DNA from: Melioribacter roseus P3M-2
GTDB taxonomy: Bacteria > Bacteroidota > Ignavibacteria > Kapaibacteriales > Kapaibacteriaceae
Reading direction: 5' to 3'
Assembly: GCA_945883395.1 (NCBI GenBank)
Contig: CAMCXP010000003.1
Coordinates: 1 to 49,630, forward strand
DNA: 49,630 nucleotides
Shown piece after piece: positions 39,762 to 48,170 of the stretch. A program made the position numbers and the translations under genes. Below the pieces are notes generated by a model, which worked only from the letters and a program-made list of their open reading frames with translations, was not told where the DNA came from and did not search any database. Within the stretch, counting starts at the first letter, position 1; each line of letters opens with the position of its first letter.

Positions 39762-39834
39762 AGCCAACTATCGGACTTGAACCGATGACCTGCTGATTAC
39801 AAATCAGCTGCTCTACCAGCTGAGCTAAGTTGGC
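39762..39834 (-). tRNA. tRNA-Thr (TGT)
   Basis: Minus-strand GCCAACT acceptor, GCTGA-TTTGTAA-TCAGC anticodon arm, GGTTCAAGTCC T arm, AGTTGGC. Confidence 0.95.
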
Positions 39835-39851
39835 GACCCGATTTGGGAGCA

Positions 39852-39881
39852 CAAAAATACAAAAGGTCGGGTTTAAAACAA
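39852..39881 (-). promoter_or_regulatory. Promoter TTG-N19-TATTTTTG for tRNA-Thr
   Basis: Minus strand TTG (39881..39879), 19-nt spacer, TATTTTTG (39859..39852), 17 nt upstream of tRNA. Confidence 0.7.
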
Positions 39882-40472
39882 CTCCGGCGCTACAGCTTCT
39901 TCGATCATTTCGCACCAGATGTGGCCAATCAGAATGTGCGACTCCTGAATGCGGGCCGTGACGGTGGATGGGACGACGACCGAATGGTGACACAACGCAC
40001 GGAGTGTTCCGCCGCTGCCGCCGAGCAGACCGATGGTGGTTACGCCTTGCGTGGTGGCTTGTTCGACCGCACGGACAATGTTGGATGACGTCCCGCTGGT
40101 GCTAATTGCTACCAGGACATCCCCGGGTTGACCGAAGGCTTCGACCTGACGTGCGAAGATGTTGTCGAATCCGTAGTCGTTGCCGCCTGCCGTGAGCACG
40201 CTGGTGTCGACCGTGAGTGCAAGCGCTGCTATGGCCCGACGTTCGACGCCGCTGCGCAAGCGGACAACAAGTTCGGCTGCGAGATGCTGACTATCAGCAG
40301 CACTGCCACCATTGCCACAGAAGAAGATGCGCTTGTTCGCAGCAGCACACGCCGCAAGTACTGCACCACACGCAGCGATGTCCGCCGTACAGGTTTCTGC
40401 AAGACGTTGCTTTGTTGCAATCGATTCGCCGATGATGTCAGCGATGCGCTGTTCGTTGAATGCTTCTGGCAT
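39873..40472 (-). CDS. gmhA: D-sedoheptulose 7-phosphate isomerase (SIS domain)
   Basis: FFCGNGGSAADSQHLAAELVVRL, AISTSGTSSNIVRAVEQA, GLLGGSGG. Confidence 0.92.
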   Translation of the reverse strand: MPEAFNEQRIADIIGESIATKQRLAETCTADIAACGAVLAACAAANKRIFFCGNGGSAADSQHLAAELVVRLRSGVERRAIAALALTVDTSVLTAGGNDYGFDNIFARQVEAFGQPGDVLVAISTSGTSSNIVRAVEQATTQGVTTIGLLGGSGGTLRALCHHSVVVPSTVTARIQESHILIGHIWCEMIEEAVAPELF

Positions 40473-41301
40473 GCAGCAAATTACGCGTCACAACGGCTCC
40501 GACAACGATGATGCCCCCAACAATTGCTGTCTGCGAGGGTACTTCGCCATGCCCAAGGCCAACCCAGATAGGGTTCAACAGGGGCTCAATCACCGTAATG
40601 AGCACGGCTTCGAGCGCCGTGACGTAGCGCATGGCCCATGCATACAGGATGTAGGAGATTCCGAGCTGCACCACACCGAGCAAGACAAGGTTGACCATGA
40701 CCGATGGCTCTGGGGCGAAGGGCGTGATGAAGGGGATGCAGACGAGTGCAGTGAGGATGTTGCCGAAGAGGATACTCTCCATGTTCGATGTGCCTCGCTG
40801 CGCACGCATGAAGAGCGCTACACCTGCAAACGCAATTCCACTGGCGATGGCAACAGCGTCGCCAACGATCGTGCCGCCCTCAAGCGAGTCGAGGAAGAAC
40901 ACGCCCATGCCAAGCACCACAGCACACACGGAGATGATGTCGATCCGCGAGATGCGCTCGCGCGCAACAAGCCAACTGAGCAGACTTACCCACACAGGTG
41001 CGGTGTACTGGAGGAAGATGGCATTCGCAGCCGTCGTGAGCTTGGTGGCAGAGACGAAGAGGATGACGGTGAGTGCGTAGGAGACGATGCTGCCGATCTG
41101 CGCGCGCGACCATGTGGGCGCAACACGACGGTTCCATGCGAAGATGACGAGTGCTGCGATGGCACTGCGTGCACCGGCAATGGTGAGTGCATCAAGCGGT
41201 ATGCTCTTGATGAAGAACCCACCGGTGCTCCACAGGATGGCACACAACGTAAGCGCGAGGAGTGCCCGCGTGTGCAGCGTTGCGGATTGCTCCTGACTCA
41301 T
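40438..41301 (-). CDS. EamA/DMT family transporter
   Basis: Ten predicted hydrophobic segments; ALTLCAILWSTGGFFIKSI, FLQYTAPVWVSLLSWLVARERIS, VITVIEPLLNPIWVGLGHGEVPS. Confidence 0.92.
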   Translation of the reverse strand: MSQEQSATLHTRALLALTLCAILWSTGGFFIKSIPLDALTIAGARSAIAALVIFAWNRRVAPTWSRAQIGSIVSYALTVILFVSATKLTTAANAIFLQYTAPVWVSLLSWLVARERISRIDIISVCAVVLGMGVFFLDSLEGGTIVGDAVAIASGIAFAGVALFMRAQRGTSNMESILFGNILTALVCIPFITPFAPEPSVMVNLVLLGVVQLGISYILYAWAMRYVTALEAVLITVIEPLLNPIWVGLGHGEVPSQTAIVGGIIVVGAVVTRNLLHARSIQRTAHR

Positions 41302-42161
41302 CGCAGGAATTGTGCGCTGCGCGATGATGCAACGATCATGTCCATACGCGCGTTGCCCTGGGACATGCTCACTGTTTGACGACTGCTCGTGGAGAGCGCT
41401 TCGGCAGGGTAGCGATTGTCGAGCGGTACCGTGAGCGAGATGTCAGCAACGAAGGTCGACTTCGATGGCATGTCGCCAAACCGCAACGTGAACGTCGGTG
41501 CTTCGGCCCGCGCCGTGATTGTTGCCGTTGGCAGTGATCCCGATGAATCGATCGATGCAAAGGTGACGGTGCCGGTGAGTTTCTTCATTGCGCCGGAGAG
41601 TACCGGACCAAGCACCTTGCGGAAGGCGGGGATGTTCATCTTCCACGTCGCGCCAAGCGCAACGGCCTTCGCAGGGTCCATCAACTTACTGGTTTCTGTG
41701 CCCCCTTCACTTTTGACAACTTCACTGAGCAGTGCTTGGACGTCGTCGCTGACGGGTGCATTGTCGACGGTGAACACGCTACCAGAATCGGAGAACCAGC
41801 AGCGCACCTTGGTGCCTGTTGGAAGCACATCAATGGTGTCGGTAAGCGTGAGCTTGCGGAAGTCGCGGATCACGAGATTCTTTTCCTTCTCCTGTCCGTT
41901 GACAGTTACGCTGACAACGTTGCACTGCGCCGAAAGAACGACTTCGCGGTAATCGACGGAGTCGCCGCGCTGCATGTCCTCGATGTAGACCTTGGTCTCG
42001 TTGCGTGTTACAGCACGCGTGTTGAGGAGGTACCGATCGTACTCCTTGATCTTGCGACCAAGCTTGAGATCATAGGGCTTGAGGAGCTGTGCCGATGCGC
42101 CAACGCATCCGATGAGGAGTGCGATGACGAGGAGAAACTTAAAACAACGTTGATTCTGCAT
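41298..42161 (-). CDS. Secreted protein of unknown function
   Basis: Signal peptide MQNQRCFKFLLVIALLIGCVGASAQ; 4-nt overlap with the EamA gene start. Confidence 0.7.
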   Translation of the reverse strand: MQNQRCFKFLLVIALLIGCVGASAQLLKPYDLKLGRKIKEYDRYLLNTRAVTRNETKVYIEDMQRGDSVDYREVVLSAQCNVVSVTVNGQEKEKNLVIRDFRKLTLTDTIDVLPTGTKVRCWFSDSGSVFTVDNAPVSDDVQALLSEVVKSEGGTETSKLMDPAKAVALGATWKMNIPAFRKVLGPVLSGAMKKLTGTVTFASIDSSGSLPTATITARAEAPTFTLRFGDMPSKSTFVADISLTVPLDNRYPAEALSTSSRQTVSMSQGNARMDMIVASSRSAQFLR

Positions 42162-43512
42162 ATCTGCGAATGTAGGCCTTAACGTCGAACTTCTTTGCGC
42201 ATCCGTTGGCATTCATGTAGCGAATCTTGCCGTAGACGGGACGTTCAAACCAGGCGCGATCGTGCACGCCCCCTATGCTCCATGCTACGCCAACGTATCC
42301 GTTCGGATCACGTCCGTCGAGCGCATACGTGTCGTTGAGCGCAATGCCGATGGCAAGCGATTCTTCTGGTGATGCACTCCATTCGAGGATCTTCTTCGCC
42401 CAGTACATGCGCATGTATCCATGCAGTTTGCCGGTAGACAACAGCTCGCGCTGTGCGGCATTCCAGAGCTCATCGTGTGTTACTGCCTGCTGCCATTGCT
42501 CGAAGGTATACACGTACTGGCGTGGATCGTCCCGATGCTCGTTGAGTGACTTTTGCGCCCACGCTGCAAAGCCTTCAAAGGAGTCGTAGTTGGGATTGTA
42601 GAACGTGAAATTGTCGGAGAGTTCACGACGTACGATGAGTTCTTCGAGATAGGACTCAACTGGACAGTCCTCAGCGCCTGTGCGTGGAAGACGATTCACC
42701 TCGAGCGCTGCACGCTGCGGCGCAAGCTGTCCGAAGTGGAAGTATGGCGACAAGTTCGACTGACCCGGCTTTGTGGGATCGTTGCGGTCTTGATAGCGTT
42801 CAATGTGTGCCGTGAAGGCATCCAGCAGTGCACGCCCTTGCTGCTCGCCCGGCGTAAGCCATGTGATGGGTGCAAGCGATGTGTCGACGCGCAGCGTTGA
42901 TCGAACGTGATTCCAATCCGTCGGCTGCGGCATGGCAGCAGGTGGGAATGGGTGACGCTCAATCGCTGGAAAATCCTCGAGGAACGTTGGCAACAGTCGC
43001 TTGATCTTCGGACGAATCGTGTACGCAGCAAACTCGAGCTTGGGTGAGCAATGCCATGCGGGGATCACGTTGTGCGCATCCACTTGATGCACCGCAACCG
43101 ACGTTGCAGCGCACACCGCATCAACCCATTGCGTCTTGATGCGAAGCGGTTCGAAGTCTGTGACAAGGAGCGATGGCGTCGTTGCTGCACAGTATGCAGG
43201 AACCTGTTCGCGTGGATCGCCGAGCAGCATCGTGAAGGCGATGTTGTGCGACGTGCAATCGCGCTCGAATTCCTCGAGTCCGCGCAGCATGAAGTCGTAC
43301 TGACGGAGCGTTGCACCAAGAAACTCGGGAACCAGGCAGAACACAACGTGCAACGGAACACGTCGTGCGATGGCGATCTCTTGTGCGTAGAGCAGTGCCC
43401 AATTGTCGCGGAGCCGTCGGTCGCGATTAACCCAGTAGACCACCGGACCCGAGCCTTGGGGTTCTGGGCGTTCAGGGGTGAGAATGCGGACGCGCTCCGG
43501 ACGAATACTCAT
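42139..43512 (-). CDS. phr: Class II CPD photolyase
   Basis: VVYWVNRDRRLRDNWALLYAQ, LHGYMRMYWAKKILEWSASPEESLAIGIALNDTYALDGRDPNGYVGVAWSIGGVHDRAW. Confidence 0.95.
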   Translation of the reverse strand: MSIRPERVRILTPERPEPQGSGPVVYWVNRDRRLRDNWALLYAQEIAIARRVPLHVVFCLVPEFLGATLRQYDFMLRGLEEFERDCTSHNIAFTMLLGDPREQVPAYCAATTPSLLVTDFEPLRIKTQWVDAVCAATSVAVHQVDAHNVIPAWHCSPKLEFAAYTIRPKIKRLLPTFLEDFPAIERHPFPPAAMPQPTDWNHVRSTLRVDTSLAPITWLTPGEQQGRALLDAFTAHIERYQDRNDPTKPGQSNLSPYFHFGQLAPQRAALEVNRLPRTGAEDCPVESYLEELIVRRELSDNFTFYNPNYDSFEGFAAWAQKSLNEHRDDPRQYVYTFEQWQQAVTHDELWNAAQRELLSTGKLHGYMRMYWAKKILEWSASPEESLAIGIALNDTYALDGRDPNGYVGVAWSIGGVHDRAWFERPVYGKIRYMNANGCAKKFDVKAYIRRYAESTLF

Positions 43513-44291
43513 GATTTGATCTCAATTCCACCAAGGACTACCGTTGCGTCGATGATGAGTGTTGGGCCGATGACGTTCTCGTCGCGATACTTCCGCGTTT
43601 CGTCATCAATGCCACCAAGAATAGGTGTGCCCTTCACCGAGATGTTCCAATGCGGTGGTACACGAATCTCGATGCCACCCATCACGCATGTTGCTTCGAG
43701 CACGGCAAGGTTGCCGTCGATCTCCGCGCTGCGTAGGTCAATCTCGAGTCCGCCCATGATCGATGAAATCGAACCACCCTTGAACTGCTTGCTCACAACG
43801 CGTGTGCTTGAGCCGCCCATCAACGCGTTCGACTCTAGGTAGTCGCTCTCGTAGGGGAGTCCTTCGCCGTGTTCGTTTGTTGGTGCGGCCGTTGCTGATC
43901 GTGCACGACGCATCGTACCGCGCAGCAGGGAAAGTCCGCTCAGGATGAACACGATCGGCCAGAACGCACTCCAGAATCCATCAATGATGTCGAGTGAGCT
44001 CAGTTGCAGGAGAATGCCAACCGTGAAGAGAATCATGTTGCCGAGGAACGAACCATTGCGCGTTGCAACGCGGGCCAGTGCCCAGATCGCGAGGATCGAC
44101 GGCCACCACGTACGGAGGATGCCCCACACATCGAGGTCGATCACACGTGTGGTGTCGAGCAGGAGTCCGATGCCGAGGACAATGAAGATCAGACCAAACA
44201 CGATAGGACCAGCGGAGCTCCGCTTCGGAGCTACGTTGAACTGGTACATAAACGATGTGGGATTTTGAGGATCCATCGCGTCCTCCAACAA
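43509..44291 (-). CDS. LiaF-like membrane protein (TM bundle + toastrack-like domain)
   Basis: Hydrophobic N-terminal segments (LIFIVLGIGLLLD, LWALARV-like) then repeated MGG(L/I)EI motifs (SIMGGLEIDL, CVMGGIEIRV, PILGGID, VVLGGIEIKS). Confidence 0.8.
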   Translation of the reverse strand: MLEDAMDPQNPTSFMYQFNVAPKRSSAGPIVFGLIFIVLGIGLLLDTTRVIDLDVWGILRTWWPSILAIWALARVATRNGSFLGNMILFTVGILLQLSSLDIIDGFWSAFWPIVFILSGLSLLRGTMRRARSATAAPTNEHGEGLPYESDYLESNALMGGSSTRVVSKQFKGGSISSIMGGLEIDLRSAEIDGNLAVLEATCVMGGIEIRVPPHWNISVKGTPILGGIDDETRKYRDENVIGPTLIIDATVVLGGIEIKS

Positions 44292-44297
44292 CGGTAG

Positions 44298-45515
44298 TTA
44301 GACAAGCGTTCCGCACTCGGCACAGTCGGGACATTCCGACGGCGAGGCGGCTTGTGTACGCTCGAACTCGGCAATAGTTGCGACTACTTCGCGGAGCTGC
44401 TCTTCGTTGAGCTCAGGGAAGATTGGAAGCGACAGTACCGTTGCCGCAAGACAGTTCGACACAGGGTAGTCGGCGTCGTTGAAGCCGTGCTGTGTAAAGC
44501 ACTCCTGACGGTGGAATGGCACAGGGTAGTAGACTTCCGACCCAATACCAGCCGCTTGGAGGTGTGCACGCAGTGCATCGCGATGTGCCGAGCGAATAGT
44601 GTACTGGTTGAAGATGTGCACATCGGGTGCGCCACCGGGATTCATCACTGCTGGGAGCAGGATGCGGTTGTGTTCGTCGAATTGTGTGTGACCGGGAGCT
44701 TGGCTCAGTCCGGCCTCAATGAAAAGACGCGTGTAGATGTCGGCGTTGCGACGTCGCGCGGCGTGCCAGGATGCAAGATGGGGGAGCTTCACGCGAAGCA
44801 CCGCGCCTTGCATTGCATCGAGACGGAAGTTGCCACCCATGATCTTGTGGTAGTAGCGTGGCTCCATGCCGTGGTTGCGGATCTGACGCAGACGCACATT
44901 CAGCTCGTCGCTATCTGTCGTGACCAGGCCACCGTCGCCAAATGCGCCCAAGTTCTTCGTTGGGTAGAACGAAAAACATCCGATGTGTCCAATTGATCCA
45001 ACGCGACGTCCGTCGGCGGTTTGTGTGCCGATTGCTTGTGCTGCATCCTCGATCACAGGGATGTTGTGCTCTGCCGCAATTGCCATTATGGCATCGATGT
45101 CGGCGGCCTGACCAAACAAGTGCACCGGAATGATCGCCTTTGTGCGTGGCGTGATCGCCTTGCGCACTGCTTCTGGGTCGATGTTGTAGCTCACGTGATC
45201 GACATCCACCAGCACAGGCGTTGCGCCAACACGTGCAACACAGCCAGCGGTCGCGAAGAACGAAAACGTTGGGATGATCACTTCGTCGCCCGGACCGATG
45301 TTGTAGGCCATCATGGCCATTAGCAGAGCATCGGTACCGCTCGATACGCCGATGGCGTGCTTGACGCCGAGATAGGCTTCGAGCTCGCGCTCCAATGCGT
45401 CTACTTCGGGTCCCAGAATGCTCACCTGCGACTCTGCAACGCGAATCAGTGCGGCGTCGATCTCGTGCTTGAGCGTGTGATACTGTAATTTGAGGTCAAG
45501 AAGCGGGACGGGCAT
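44298..45515 (-). CDS. DegT/DnrJ/EryC1/StrS family PLP aminotransferase
   Basis: MPVPLLDLKLQYHTLKHEID, VSSGTDALLMAM, VIEDAAQAIGT, IGCFSFYPTKNLGAFGDGG (Schiff-base Lys). Confidence 0.94.
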   Translation of the reverse strand: MPVPLLDLKLQYHTLKHEIDAALIRVAESQVSILGPEVDALERELEAYLGVKHAIGVSSGTDALLMAMMAYNIGPGDEVIIPTFSFFATAGCVARVGATPVLVDVDHVSYNIDPEAVRKAITPRTKAIIPVHLFGQAADIDAIMAIAAEHNIPVIEDAAQAIGTQTADGRRVGSIGHIGCFSFYPTKNLGAFGDGGLVTTDSDELNVRLRQIRNHGMEPRYYHKIMGGNFRLDAMQGAVLRVKLPHLASWHAARRRNADIYTRLFIEAGLSQAPGHTQFDEHNRILLPAVMNPGGAPDVHIFNQYTIRSAHRDALRAHLQAAGIGSEVYYPVPFHRQECFTQHGFNDADYPVSNCLAATVLSLPIFPELNEEQLREVVATIAEFERTQAASPSECPDCAECGTLV

Positions 45516-45531
45516 TGAGAACTCGAGAATC

Positions 45532-45981
45532 ATGCAACAGAATTCAACAAAAGTAGCGAGAACATCCCGACGCACGATGCTTATCAGCATTGGTGCGCTG
45601 CTGGCATCGTGGACAGGTGCTGAGGCACTTCGACGATTCCTTGCGCCCACAAGTGACGCATCGAGTCATGCCCACGATCTTGGACCACTCGATGGTGTCG
45701 TCGCCGACGGTGCACGCAAGGAGCTGACAATCGGCGGTACGCGCGTGCTGATTGCTCGGAGAGGCAATGACGTGCGCGTGCTCGACCTCACCTGTACCCA
45801 CGCTCGGTGTCCACTCGAGGTGCACCTGCCATCGAATCGTATTCGTTGTGCGTGTCATGGAGGAGCGTTCGATCTCGAGGGCAACGTCCTCAATGCGCCG
45901 CCTGTGCGCCCCCTTTCAACACATCAAGCCCGTGTCGTCAATGGCAACCTCTATGTGCGCATCCATCAGGAGCACACCTAA
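45532..45981 (+). CDS. Rieske [2Fe-2S] protein with Tat-like signal
   Basis: TSRRTMLISIGALLAS twin-arginine-like; CTHARC...CACHGGAFD Rieske cluster motifs. Start could be 45490 or 45532. Confidence 0.9.
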   Translation: MQQNSTKVARTSRRTMLISIGALLASWTGAEALRRFLAPTSDASSHAHDLGPLDGVVADGARKELTIGGTRVLIARRGNDVRVLDLTCTHARCPLEVHLPSNRIRCACHGGAFDLEGNVLNAPPVRPLSTHQARVVNGNLYVRIHQEHT

Positions 45982-46904
45982 TGCAGCAGACCGCATGGAT
46001 CGACACTGCGCGACGGATGTGTCTTGGGGTGTTTGCAATGCTCATCGGTGTCGAGCTGGTCACGGGGCTCCTGCTGGGCTTGCTCTATGAACCATCGCGG
46101 ATGCCTGCAGCAACACCCGACGGACGTCCAACAACGATGCTGATGGGTGAGCGCGTCGAGCGCGTTGGACCCTTCACCGACACCGTCGGAACTCCGTCGA
46201 CGCCGAGCTTTGTGCCTGCGCGCCCCGGCGAGCTTGTGCCAAGTGCTGCCGCAGCAAGCGTGCAAGTGCACATCGCTAATGCTCCGGGTGGTGCCATTGC
46301 ACGCGCTGTGCATCACACGCTCGCGGGATGGCTAGTGGTGTTGGCCTGCATCGTCGTTGTGTTATCTGCCATAGCGCGCGCGTATCAGCACGCTGCATCG
46401 ACCTGGGTGATGTCGATCGGGATGCTGATTATCGCCCTCGCCGCGGCATGGACTGGACGGATGTTGCCTGATGATATCTATGCCGAGGTGAGCCTTCGAA
46501 TTGTCGGACACGAGCTGTTGGAAGCGCCACTTGGCGATGCGCTCGTGGCGGTGCTGGGCATCGTGCCTGGCGAGCCCATGCTCGCGCGGACGTACTTCGT
46601 GCACATCCTAGTTGGCGCTGCGTCGGTATGGCTGGCCTATGTGCTCTGGCGGGAACGCCAGCACGTGCCGCTCGTCGTCGGCGCAGGCCTTGCGGTGGCA
46701 ATCATGGCTGCGATCATGCCGATCCACGCATTTGGTGCGCGGGATGCGGTTACGGGGCTTGCAGGCACCGTCCAAGTCGACCCCTGGTGGGTGATTCGCC
46801 CCCTTCACGAGCTGGTTGGCGTGCTCGGTGCCGAGCTCGCGGGGTATGTGATGCTTGGTGGTACGCTCGTGCTGGTCCTGCTCCCGGTCTGGAGGCGTCC
46901 ATAG
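45981..46904 (+). CDS. Cytochrome b family protein, divergent (Rieske/cytb partner)
   Basis: ATG overlaps the Rieske stop (TAATG). GVELVTGLLLGLLYEPS, SVQVHIANAPGGAIARAVHHTLAGW, TGRMLPDD and MLARTYFVHI align with cytochrome b/b6 landmarks. Confidence 0.82.
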   Translation: MQQTAWIDTARRMCLGVFAMLIGVELVTGLLLGLLYEPSRMPAATPDGRPTTMLMGERVERVGPFTDTVGTPSTPSFVPARPGELVPSAAAASVQVHIANAPGGAIARAVHHTLAGWLVVLACIVVVLSAIARAYQHAASTWVMSIGMLIIALAAAWTGRMLPDDIYAEVSLRIVGHELLEAPLGDALVAVLGIVPGEPMLARTYFVHILVGAASVWLAYVLWRERQHVPLVVGAGLAVAIMAAIMPIHAFGARDAVTGLAGTVQVDPWWVIRPLHELVGVLGAELAGYVMLGGTLVLVLLPVWRRP

Positions 46905-46935
46905 GGCTTGCATCCGTGGGCACGGGAATGCTCCC

Positions 46936-46943
46936 TATCTTTG
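46936..46943 (+). promoter_or_regulatory. -7 element TATCTTTG for alanine dehydrogenase
   Basis: Exact TAnnTTTG, 40 nt upstream of ATG 46984. Confidence 0.5.
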
Positions 46944-46983
46944 CGCTCTTGATTCACTTCAATCCAACAAAGGACAGACGTAT

Positions 46984-48096
46984 ATGTTGATCGGCGTACC
47001 AAAGGAGATCAAGCCGAGTGAGAAGCGTGTTGCTCTCACGCCTGGTGGAGTTGAAACCCTCCGTCAGCACGGCCACGATGTGATCGTTGAGACCAACTGT
47101 GGTGTTGGTTGTGGATTCACGAATGATGACTACATCGCAGCTGGTGCGAAGATCATCGATACAGCTGCTGAGGTGTATGCTCAGGCCGACATGATCATGA
47201 AGGTCAAGGAGCCAATCGCACCTGAGTACAATCTCATCCGCAAGGGTCAGACGCTGTTCACGTACTTCCACTTTGCTGCATCACGCGAACTCACCGAAGC
47301 AATGGTGAAGAGCGGCGCAACGTGTATCGCGTACGAGACAGTTCAGAAGACAGACGGATCGCTACCGCTGCTCATCCCGATGTCGGAAGTTGCTGGACGT
47401 ATGGCACCACAAGAAGGCGCAAAGTACCTCGAGCACCCAATGGGTGGACGTGGTGTGTTGCTCGGCGGTGTACCTGGTACAAAGCCAGCGAACGTGATCG
47501 TCCTCGGTGGCGGTGTCGTTGGTACAAACGCAGCGAAGATCGCAGCGGGCTTTGGTGCTCGCGTGACAATCTTCGACAACAACCTGTACCGTCTGCGCTA
47601 CCTCGATGATGTGATGCCGAAGAACGTCATCACACAGATGTCAACGAAGTCGAACATCCGTGAAGCAGTCAAGGATGCCGATCTCGTGATCGGTGGTGTG
47701 TTGATCGTTGGTGCAAAGGCACCACACCTGATCACACGCGACATGCTCAAGACGATGAAGGAAGGTTCTGTAATCGTTGACGTATCGGTTGACCAAGGCG
47801 GTTGCGTTGAGACATGCAAGCCAACAACACACGCAGATCCAACGTACGTGGTCGACGGTGTTGTACACTACGGTGTTGCAAACATGCCAGGCGCTGTGCC
47901 GTACACATCGGCTATCGCGCTCACGAACGCAACGCTCCCATACGCAGTGCAGCTTGCCAACCACGGTTGGAAGAACGCATGCAAGGCAAACAAGGAACTC
48001 GAATACGGTCTGAACGTCGTCGAAGGCAAGATCGTCTACGAAGCAGTTGCAGAAGCATTCGGTATGGACTACGCACCGGTAACGGCAGTTCTGTAA
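46984..48096 (+). CDS. ald: Alanine dehydrogenase
   Basis: MLIGVPKEIKPSEKRVALTPGGV, MKVKEPIAPEY, LGGGVVGTNAAKIAAGFGARVTIFD, SVDQGGCVETCKPTTH. Confidence 0.97.
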   Translation: MLIGVPKEIKPSEKRVALTPGGVETLRQHGHDVIVETNCGVGCGFTNDDYIAAGAKIIDTAAEVYAQADMIMKVKEPIAPEYNLIRKGQTLFTYFHFAASRELTEAMVKSGATCIAYETVQKTDGSLPLLIPMSEVAGRMAPQEGAKYLEHPMGGRGVLLGGVPGTKPANVIVLGGGVVGTNAAKIAAGFGARVTIFDNNLYRLRYLDDVMPKNVITQMSTKSNIREAVKDADLVIGGVLIVGAKAPHLITRDMLKTMKEGSVIVDVSVDQGGCVETCKPTTHADPTYVVDGVVHYGVANMPGAVPYTSAIALTNATLPYAVQLANHGWKNACKANKELEYGLNVVEGKIVYEAVAEAFGMDYAPVTAVL

Positions 48097-48127
48097 GCTC
48101 GTATTTCAGAGAACGATGCATAGATTT

Positions 48128-48150
48128 GAGGGCCCCTACATGGGGCCCTC
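48128..48150 (+). terminator. Hairpin downstream of ald
   Basis: GAGGGCCCC-TACAT-GGGGCCCTC, 9-bp stem, followed by GTTCGTTT. Confidence 0.65.
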
Positions 48151-48170
48151 GTTCGTTTATGGAGATTGCT

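Noticed and set aside
40312-41379. 355-aa plus-strand ORF antisense to gmhA/EamA transporter
   Set aside because: Charged, motif-free translation opposite a well supported membrane transporter gene.
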